Shown here: piece after piece, positions 13,801-19,996 of the stretch
Layout of the letters: the number at the start of each line of letters is the position of its first letter
Position numbering within the stretch: position 1 is the stretch's first letter
DNA from: Caldifarciminota bacterium UBA5631
GTDB lineage: Bacteria; Hydrothermota; Hydrothermia; UBA1063
Direction of reading: 5' to 3'
Length of the DNA stretch: 19,996 nucleotides
Assembly: GCA_002421425.1 (NCBI GenBank)
Contig: DIJZ01000008.1
Coordinates: 164 to 20,159, forward strand
The notes under the pieces: model-generated
Told to the model about the DNA's origin: nothing
What the model saw: only the letters and a program-made list of their open reading frames with translations
Databases searched by the model: none
Made by a program: the position numbers and the translations under genes

Positions 13801-15745
13801 GACCCTGGAAAGGCTGGAATTTGGCAGGCTCAAGGAGATACTTCTCAGCTACGTGGTATCTCCTTGTGGCGCTGAAGCCATCGAGCAACTTTTGCCCGGC
13901 AAGACCAAAGAAGAAGTGCTTGAGATCTATAGCAATATTGAAAAAATTGAAAAGATTGCTTTGAAGGGCACAAGGTTTGATTTCTCTGCCTTTCCAGCAA
14001 TGAAAAAGGCGGTTATCAGAGCCAGCACAGGTGCCCCCCTTTCTTTCAAAGAGATTAGAGAGATTGGTGAATTTATTGATGCTTATACAAAGCTGTATGA
14101 GTCTCTGTACCCTTCCTTTGATTTTCTGCTAAATCCTGAAATCTTGAAGCCTTTAAAGAAGCAAATTTTCGCTGTGGTAGACGAAGAGGGTCAAATCAGA
14201 AGCGATGCAACACCTGAACTTGTACGAATAAGGCAGAAAATACTTTCTCTTCGGGAAGAGATTCAAAATGTACTTACTAGAATTCTTCGGAAGTTTGAAG
14301 TGAACGGAATTCTACGAGAGTCAGTAATTACGATTAGAAATGGAAGGTTTGTTATTCCCTTGATAGCGAATTTTAAGACTGATGGTATTATCCACGGCTA
14401 TTCAAAAAGCAGTGAAACAGTTTACGTAGAGCCTCTGGAGATAGTTCCTGTTCAGAACAGTTATATCCGGGCAGTAGAGGAGGAAAGAGAAGAAATTGAC
14501 AGGATTCGGAGGGAACTTACCGAAAGAATTGGCAACCTCAGCACGGCGCTTTCTGAAATCTGGGAACTTACGGGGAAAATCGAAATGTATTACGTACTTT
14601 ATTTGTTTAAATCTGACTACGGTGGTGTATATCCAGAGTTTTCCGATGAGTTCATAGAAATAATAAATGGCTATCATCCTTTGCTGGTTAGGACACTGGG
14701 CCATGACCGGGTTGTTCCCCTAAGTATTTTTGTTGATAGAAGAGTATTTCTTGTTTCAGGACCAAATGCAGGTGGTAAAACGGTTCTTCTGAAAACTGTC
14801 GGACTGTTTCATCTTATGGCTGCATCAGGGATTCCCGTACCGGCGGAAAAGGCTGTGCTTGTTTTTCCAAAGGGAGTCTACGCTGTTGGCTTTCAGGACG
14901 AGCAGGATATTATTGAAGGGGAATCGAGTTTCACTGCATACATTAAGGAAATTGTTAACGTTCTTAAAGATGCAGAAGATGGCTCCCTGATACTGTTTGA
15001 CGAACTTATTTCCAGCACTGATCCCCAGGAAGCAGCAGGTATTGCATATGCTGTTCTCGAGGAGCTTCTTTCAAGGGATGTGTGGATTATGGGAAATACT
15101 CACCTTTCTACGCTAAAGCTTCTGGTTTCGACAAATAGGGAGATGCTAAATGCCTCCATGGAGTTTGATCCTGTGGAACTAAAGCCGACTTTCAAGGTGA
15201 GAGTTGGTGAAATTGGAGTAAGCCATGCCTTCGAGATTGCGGCAAGAAGTGGCATGTCCGATAAGATAATTGAGAGGGCGAGGGAATGTGTACAGGGAGA
15301 ATCCGCACTACTGGAAATCACTTTGAAGAACCTGAAGGAAAAGGAAAGACTTTATTCCATCCTTGTCACCGAGTATAAGGAGAAGTTAGATTCTCTGGAG
15401 CAGAAGGTCAAGAAAGCAGAAAAGATTGGCCGGGAGAGAGCCATGGAAATTGTAGAGGGTGCAAGGAAAGAAGTGGAAAGGCTATTAAAGGAACTGCGAA
15501 AGGAGGAGAACAAGGAAAAGGTGAAGCAACTTGCCAGGGAGATAAAGAAAGAGTTCTCAGAAATGGAACAAACATACGACCTCGATTTGAAACCAGCAGA
15601 TGAACTGACGCTGGATAAGGAATACTTCATAAAACCTATTGGCATTACCGGTGTACTGAAAGAAGTGAAAAAGGATAAAGTAATGATGCAGATCGGAAGG
15701 GCCTTCATTGAAGTGCCTATCAATTACCTTTATGAAAGAGGATAG
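13790..15745 (+). CDS. mutS2: MutS2-family ATPase lacking the Smr endonuclease domain
   Basis: A 651-residue MutS2-type protein; family members suppress recombination or rescue collided ribosomes. The N-terminal core (LERLEFGRLKEILLSYVVSPCGAEAIEQL) and clamp helices lead to the ABC-type ATPase: Walker A GPNAGGKT at residues 324-331, Walker B ILFDEL with Asp404-Glu405, DPQEAAG, and the switch His438 in NTHLSTLK (usually TTHYxxLK). A long charged coiled coil follows (about 500-590), then a KOW-like barrel (about 608-648, KPIGITGVLKEVKKDKVMMQIG). The protein stops there, whereas typical MutS2 runs to about 780 residues and ends in an Smr nuclease domain. dnaG overlaps the end, leaving no room for it. 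Overlaps rpsU by 11 nt and dnaG by 14 nt. Confidence 0.92.
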   Translation: MKSKTLERLEFGRLKEILLSYVVSPCGAEAIEQLLPGKTKEEVLEIYSNIEKIEKIALKGTRFDFSAFPAMKKAVIRASTGAPLSFKEIREIGEFIDAYTKLYESLYPSFDFLLNPEILKPLKKQIFAVVDEEGQIRSDATPELVRIRQKILSLREEIQNVLTRILRKFEVNGILRESVITIRNGRFVIPLIANFKTDGIIHGYSKSSETVYVEPLEIVPVQNSYIRAVEEEREEIDRIRRELTERIGNLSTALSEIWELTGKIEMYYVLYLFKSDYGGVYPEFSDEFIEIINGYHPLLVRTLGHDRVVPLSIFVDRRVFLVSGPNAGGKTVLLKTVGLFHLMAASGIPVPAEKAVLVFPKGVYAVGFQDEQDIIEGESSFTAYIKEIVNVLKDAEDGSLILFDELISSTDPQEAAGIAYAVLEELLSRDVWIMGNTHLSTLKLLVSTNREMLNASMEFDPVELKPTFKVRVGEIGVSHAFEIAARSGMSDKIIERARECVQGESALLEITLKNLKEKERLYSILVTEYKEKLDSLEQKVKKAEKIGRERAMEIVEGARKEVERLLKELRKEENKEKVKQLAREIKKEFSEMEQTYDLDLKPADELTLDKEYFIKPIGITGVLKEVKKDKVMMQIGRAFIEVPINYLYERG

Positions 15746-17375
15746 CTACCGAGAGGTTATTGAAAAGATAAGGGTGTCGGTCTCAATTGTCGACATAATT
15801 GGAAACTATGTTCAATTAAAGAAGACAGGAAAATCGTACAGGGGCCTTTGCCCCTTCCACGTGGAAAAAACACCTTCTTTTTACGTAGACCCTGACAAAG
15901 GTCTCTACCATTGCTTTGGTTGTGGTGCTTCTGGTAATGTGTTCACTTTTCTGATGAAGAAGGAGGGTATTTCTTTTAGTGAAGCCGTTAGAAAACTGGC
16001 AAGAATTGCAGGAATCAAAATTGAAACTGAAATCAAGGTGAGTAAAGAGTTGCTTCTCCTGAAGGAAGCGCAAAACTATTTTCAAAAGGCGCTGCACGAG
16101 ACACCAGAAGGTAAGTCAGTGCTGAATTACTTGAATTCCCGGAAGGTTTCTTCTGAGGCGATTTTAACCTTTGGATTAGGATACGCTCCTGGCTCAGGGC
16201 TTGTAAATTATCTTAAAGATAAAGGCTTTGATTTTTATACGATGTTGAAATTGGGTATCCTGAGGGAAAGTCAGAGAGGCGGATACTCTGAGTTCTTCAG
16301 GCACAGGTTGATTTTTCCTATTATAGACCATTTTGGTAACGTTGTGGCCTTCGGTGGCCGAGCCCTTGACAGTTCGGATGAACCCAAATATATAAATACA
16401 CCTGAAACTGATTTTTTCAAGAAAGGTAAGATATTATACGGATATTATACAAACAGAAAGGAAATAAAAGAAAAAGGGTATCCTGTTGTCGTAGAGGGAT
16501 ATTTCGACGTAATTGCTTTATTTATGATGAATCTTAAGATTGGTGTGGCCCCAATGGGCACTGCACTAACTGAAGAACAGGCTGCTTTCATATCTTCGCA
16601 ATTTGCAAGGGCTGTTTTGCTTTTTGATAATGATGAAGCAGGAGTAAAGGCTGCAGCGCGGAGCATAAAGGTACTTATCGAGAAAGGGGTTTTGCCTTAT
16701 GTTGCGCAGCTTGAAAACGGCAAAGATCCTGCAGAGATGTGGGAAAAAGGAAACATTGAGGGTGTATACGGTGCAATTGAGAAGGCGATAGATTTTGCAC
16801 AATACACGATGAAAATCAGTGGCTCGATAGAAGAGAGGGCGAGAAATGTGCGCGAACTTCTTGAGTCCATCCAGAAGATCGAAAACCCGGTGCTCAGGAA
16901 GGATTTTGGGGACCTGGTAGCGAGAGCCTTCGGCATAGAGACTATTGGCCTCAAGGAAGTCCTGAAGCTTCTGGGCGGTCGTAAGAGAGAAGAGGATGTT
17001 GCAGGTGTTGATTTTGCCCTTGCTGTGGCTGCACTTATGGACGACAAAATTAGGGAAGCAGTGCTCCAGGAATTGTCTGCCGAGGAGTTTGTTTCTGAGG
17101 ACGCCAGGTCTGTCTACGAAGCTTTGAAGAGCGGCAAGACCCCGGAGGAGATTATTTCCGATCACAAGAAATCCGGGCGTATTGTAGAGTATGCGATGAA
17201 CTATCTCGGAGAAATTAACGAAGTTGTTCGGTCAGAAATATTAAAGAAAATAAAGGCTTTGAAGGCTTCAAAAGCCCGCAGAGCCCTTTTAAGGCAAAGG
17301 CTTGAAAACAAAGAAAACGCTGAGAAAGTCTTAATGGACTTTTTTAAAAGTAAAAAAGAAAATATGAGGGGGTAG
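15732..17375 (+). CDS. dnaG: DNA primase DnaG
   Basis: A 547-residue bacterial primase that makes RNA primers at the replication fork. The zinc-binding domain has Cys40, His43, Cys61 and Cys64 (CPFH...CFGC). The TOPRIM catalytic domain shows EGYFD from Glu255, with Asp259, and the metal-binding pair Asp299 and Asp301 in LFDNDEAG. RNA-polymerase-domain signatures such as GFGL-like FGLGYAPGSGL, HRLIFPI and VVAFGGRALD, then PKYINTPETDFFKKG, are in the usual order. The C-terminal helicase-binding part is short and divergent. The ATG at 15732 is preferred (MKEDSYREVIEKIR); a TTG at 15708 is in frame. There is no clear Shine-Dalgarno and it overlaps mutS2 by 14 nt, so it probably relies on coupling. 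Confidence 0.97.
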   Translation: MKEDSYREVIEKIRVSVSIVDIIGNYVQLKKTGKSYRGLCPFHVEKTPSFYVDPDKGLYHCFGCGASGNVFTFLMKKEGISFSEAVRKLARIAGIKIETEIKVSKELLLLKEAQNYFQKALHETPEGKSVLNYLNSRKVSSEAILTFGLGYAPGSGLVNYLKDKGFDFYTMLKLGILRESQRGGYSEFFRHRLIFPIIDHFGNVVAFGGRALDSSDEPKYINTPETDFFKKGKILYGYYTNRKEIKEKGYPVVVEGYFDVIALFMMNLKIGVAPMGTALTEEQAAFISSQFARAVLLFDNDEAGVKAAARSIKVLIEKGVLPYVAQLENGKDPAEMWEKGNIEGVYGAIEKAIDFAQYTMKISGSIEERARNVRELLESIQKIENPVLRKDFGDLVARAFGIETIGLKEVLKLLGGRKREEDVAGVDFALAVAALMDDKIREAVLQELSAEEFVSEDARSVYEALKSGKTPEEIISDHKKSGRIVEYAMNYLGEINEVVRSEILKKIKALKASKARRALLRQRLENKENAEKVLMDFFKSKKENMRG

Positions 17376-17378
17376 ACT

Positions 17379-19025
17379 ATGAACAACTTGTTTGAAGATC
17401 AACATTTTAGAGAGTTCATCGAAAAGGCGAAGAGAGAACGAAAAGTAACCTTTGATGAACTGGAAAAGGTGTTGCACTTTCAAGTTGGAACTGAGCAGTT
17501 CGAAGAAGTCATAATGGCACTTCAGGAAGAGGGAATTGAAGTTCACGAGAGTTTCAAACCTAAAAAGAAGAAGAGGTCCGAACATGATATTTTTGAGAAG
17601 GAGGAATTCTCTCAGATTCGTGACGATCCAACAAAAACCTATCTGAAGCAGGTATCTGCGCTGAATCTGCTCACCAAGGATGAGGAGCAAGAATACTCTC
17701 GAATGATAGACGAAGCAAGGAAGTCAATTGTGAGGCTACTTTTCTCAATGCCCTTCGGAATAGATAAGTTCTATCTTTACGTTAGGCAGTGCCTTGATAA
17801 AATTATTCCCATTGAAGAAGTCGTGCAGGTGGATTCTCACTACTGGACCTCGAGGGAAATGAACAAGAAAGAAAATGCAAGGGTGGAAAGGAGCTTCCGT
17901 GAGCTTAAAAAACTTATAGAAGAATACCTTTCCAATGATTTTGAAAACAGATCGAAGCTGAGCAAGAAGATTTCAGAAAAGATTGAAAAAGTTGCACCAA
18001 GATTTTCAATTGTCAAAGATGTCTTTTACAAATTTGAAGAAGAGATTCACAGCATTAAACAATTCCACGAGAAACTGGAGGGCCTGAGGCGTGAAGCAGA
18101 GAGGCTAAGGGCCAGAGAGAGCACCAGAACGGTTACCTCTCAAGACCGTGAAAGGCTGGGTGAAATCGTTTATATGATGAGGGAAACAGCAGGACTTCTG
18201 GAAGAGAGGATCGGAAGAATAGGAATGCCATATGAAGAGGCAGATCTTGTATATCAAAAACTCAAGGAACATTTCTGTGATTTAGAGTCTGCAAAGTGCA
18301 GGATGGTGGAGGGCAATGTTAGACTTGTTATTGATATTGCGAAGAAATTCATGAATCGTGGCCTTGAGTTTGGTGATCTAATTCAGGAGGGAAATCTCGG
18401 CTTAATTAAAGCAGTGGAGAAATTTGATTACAAGAAAGGGTTTAAATTCTCAACGTATGCCACATGGTGGATAAAGCAATCCATTTCCAGGGCTATTGCT
18501 GATCAATCGAGGGTTATTAGAATACCGATCCATATGATTGAAACTATTACCAAGATAAACAGGGCAATTAAGTACTTGATGCAGGAGTATGACCGCGAAC
18601 CGACTTATGAAGAGATTGCTGAGTTCACCAATTTGACAATCGAGAAAGTGAAGCACGCTCTGGAAGCACAGAAAGAGCCGATTTCCATGGATAAACCCAT
18701 TGATCATGACGACAAAGCTATCCTTGCAGAATATATCGTGGATAGTGAAAATAATCCACTTGAATATGCGAAGGCCTTTACTCTAAAGGAAAGGCTGGAT
18801 GAAGTGCTTCAGACGCTTTCCAAGAGGGAGAGAAAGATTCTTGAGTACAGATTTGGTTTAAATGGGCATCCACCAAAAACTCTTGAAGAGGTTGGGGCGA
18901 TTTTTGGTATCACCAGGGAAAGAGTGAGACAGATTGAAGCAAAGGCGATTAAGAGGCTGAGACATCCTATGAGAATGCAAAAGCTGAGGCAGCTTATCGA
19001 GCCCGCAGATTTTAACAATGTGTGA
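17379..19025 (+). CDS. rpoD: RNA polymerase principal sigma factor (RpoD/SigA)
   Basis: A 548-residue group 1 sigma factor. A region 1.1-like acidic N-terminus (about 1-65) is followed by region 1.2 (DPTKTYLKQVSALNLLTKDEE, about 84-105), a non-conserved insert of about 190 residues rich in charged helices, and regions 2-4 from Met309. Region 2 has GNVRLVIDIAKKFMNRGLEFGDLIQEGNLGLIKAVEKFDY and FSTYATWWIKQSISRAIADQSR, the promoter-melting and -10-recognition helix. Region 4.2 has TLEEVGAIFGITRERVRQIEAKAIKRLR, which reads the -35 box. GAGGGGG at 17366-17372 serves as Shine-Dalgarno, 3 nt after the dnaG stop. The stop overlaps the ispDF start by 8 nt. Confidence 0.98.
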   Translation: MNNLFEDQHFREFIEKAKRERKVTFDELEKVLHFQVGTEQFEEVIMALQEEGIEVHESFKPKKKKRSEHDIFEKEEFSQIRDDPTKTYLKQVSALNLLTKDEEQEYSRMIDEARKSIVRLLFSMPFGIDKFYLYVRQCLDKIIPIEEVVQVDSHYWTSREMNKKENARVERSFRELKKLIEEYLSNDFENRSKLSKKISEKIEKVAPRFSIVKDVFYKFEEEIHSIKQFHEKLEGLRREAERLRARESTRTVTSQDRERLGEIVYMMRETAGLLEERIGRIGMPYEEADLVYQKLKEHFCDLESAKCRMVEGNVRLVIDIAKKFMNRGLEFGDLIQEGNLGLIKAVEKFDYKKGFKFSTYATWWIKQSISRAIADQSRVIRIPIHMIETITKINRAIKYLMQEYDREPTYEEIAEFTNLTIEKVKHALEAQKEPISMDKPIDHDDKAILAEYIVDSENNPLEYAKAFTLKERLDEVLQTLSKRERKILEYRFGLNGHPPKTLEEVGAIFGITRERVRQIEAKAIKRLRHPMRMQKLRQLIEPADFNNV

Positions 19026-19996
19026 AATTAGCGCAATCATTGTAGCTGCGGGAGAGAGCACCAGGTTTGGAAGCAACAAGATATTTTCACAGCTGTTCGG
19101 GCGGTATCTGGTTGAATATGCGTTGAGAACCTTTGACGCACATACCGGAGTAAGCGAGATTATACTGGTATTGAACGAAAAAGACCTTGCTTATGCTGGA
19201 TATTTTCTCTCTAACTATAAAAAGGTTAAGAAGGTTGTTGCCGGTGGGAAAGCCAGGCAAGACTCTGTGCGGAATGGGGTCCTGGGCACGGCCTGCAATT
19301 ACGTGCTGGTGCATGATGGTGCAAGGCCTAATGTGTCCGCGAAAGTTATCGATAATGTTATTAATGGCTTGAAGGAGTATGATGCCGTGGTACCTGCAAT
19401 CCCTGTAAGGGATACCGTCGGATACGGTGAATCATTGATGTTGAAAGACTATGCTACCAGAGAAAACCTTTATGCGATTCAAACTCCGCAGGGTTTCAAG
19501 AAAGATTTACTTTTAAAGGCTCTGGAGAAGGCGAAGAAAAATTACACCGACGAATCAACGATGGTTTACGATGTACTCGGGTACAGTGCAAAGTTGGTGG
19601 AGGGTAGTTCAGAAAATGTTAAAATCACTTACATTGAGGACGTTGATTTACTGGAGAGACTGATGGAAAACAGGATGGAATATAGAATTGGTATGGGATG
19701 GGATTCGCACAGACTGGCTGAGGATAAGAAACTAATTCTTGGCGGGATTCTTATCACTGAAGAAATTGGAACTATTGCCCATTCTGATGGTGATTGTTTG
19801 ATTCATGCCATTATTGATGCCCTGCTCGGTGCTTCTGGTGAAAAGGACATCGGGACAATTTTTCCCGATACAGACCCAAGGTATGCGGGAGTGTCCAGTA
19901 TGACATTGCTTGACGAGGTCTGGCAAAAGGTGAAGAAGGGTGTGGAGATAGTAAATATCGATTGCATAGTGAAATTGGAAAGGCCCAAAATATTTT
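19018..19996 (+). CDS. ispDF: Bifunctional IspD/IspF enzyme of the MEP pathway (partial)
   Basis: The frame is open to the window end (326 complete codons). Residues 1 to about 219 are IspD, which makes CDP-methylerythritol from MEP and CTP: VAAGESTRFGSNK at the N-terminus (nucleotide-binding, family AAGxGxR), GGKARQDSVRNG, VLVHDGARP, RDTVG, IQTPQGF and TDESTMV. From Met220 it continues in frame as IspF, the cyclodiphosphate synthase: YRIGMGWDSH with the metal ligands Asp and His, LILGG, then AHSDGDCLIHAIIDALLGASGEKDIGTIFPDTDP. The IspF C-terminus lies outside the window. The ATG at 19018 overlaps the rpoD stop by 8 nt. It supplies isoprenoid precursors, which the GGGP synthase and GGR-like genes at the other end of the window would use. 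Confidence 0.95.
   Translation, partial: MCEISAIIVAAGESTRFGSNKIFSQLFGRYLVEYALRTFDAHTGVSEIILVLNEKDLAYAGYFLSNYKKVKKVVAGGKARQDSVRNGVLGTACNYVLVHDGARPNVSAKVIDNVINGLKEYDAVVPAIPVRDTVGYGESLMLKDYATRENLYAIQTPQGFKKDLLLKALEKAKKNYTDESTMVYDVLGYSAKLVEGSSENVKITYIEDVDLLERLMENRMEYRIGMGWDSHRLAEDKKLILGGILITEEIGTIAHSDGDCLIHAIIDALLGASGEKDIGTIFPDTDPRYAGVSSMTLLDEVWQKVKKGVEIVNIDCIVKLERPKIF

Noticed and set aside
15700..15760. Frameshift separating MutS2 from a lost Smr domain
   Set aside because: dnaG begins here with a complete zinc-binding domain in another frame, so no Smr sequence is available downstream.

Overview
This window is bacterial. It opens with the 3' end of a 23S rRNA gene and a 5S rRNA gene, followed by bacterial housekeeping genes: Rho, GroES/GroEL, GrpE/DnaK/DnaJ, DnaG and the principal sigma factor. 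Proteins are rich in Lys and Glu, arginine is mostly AGA/AGG, and the rRNA is more GC-rich than the genes. This fits a thermophile or descendant but does not prove it. The lineage cannot be fixed from this window. The archaeal-type lipid gene pair (geranylgeranyl reductase plus group II GGGP synthase) would fit an uncultured FCB-group or WOR-3-like candidate phylum; that placement is inference.

Region 1 (1-5403, plus strand): 23S 3' end, 5S, then a tightly packed run of six genes: a membrane-anchored SH3-like protein, a geranylgeranyl-reductase-family flavoprotein, GGGP synthase, an HD-domain protein, rho and rsmA. Gaps are 14 nt or less and several genes overlap. The first start codon lies about 14 nt after the 5S gene.

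Region 2 (5347-6863, minus strand): cinA, overlapping the rsmA 3' end by 57 nt, preceded by a 97-codon remnant of a class I methyltransferase whose SAM-binding core is missing. Region 3 (6864-7051) is the only sizeable intergenic gap. It holds a plausible groESL promoter with a perfect 12-bp palindrome at the expected transcription start and no CIRCE element.

Region 4 (7052-19996, plus strand): groES-groEL, then a long GC-rich hairpin, then fmdB-like, grpE, dnaK, dnaJ, rsmE, rpsU, mutS2 (lacking its Smr domain), dnaG, rpoD and an ispDF fusion cut by the window end. This joins the chaperone cluster to the classic rpsU-dnaG-rpoD macromolecular-synthesis operon, with almost no spacing between genes and no hrcA.

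The most interesting theme is isoprenoid and ether-lipid metabolism embedded in the core information-processing loci: GGGP synthase and a GGR-like reductase sit between the rRNA genes and rho, and the MEP-pathway IspDF enzyme is translationally coupled to rpoD. Other points of interest are a perfect inverted repeat touching the rho ribosome-binding site, the palindrome at groESL, the T-stem-A hairpin after groEL, the gutted methyltransferase and the Smr-less MutS2. No CRISPR array, insertion sequence or tRNA gene was seen.
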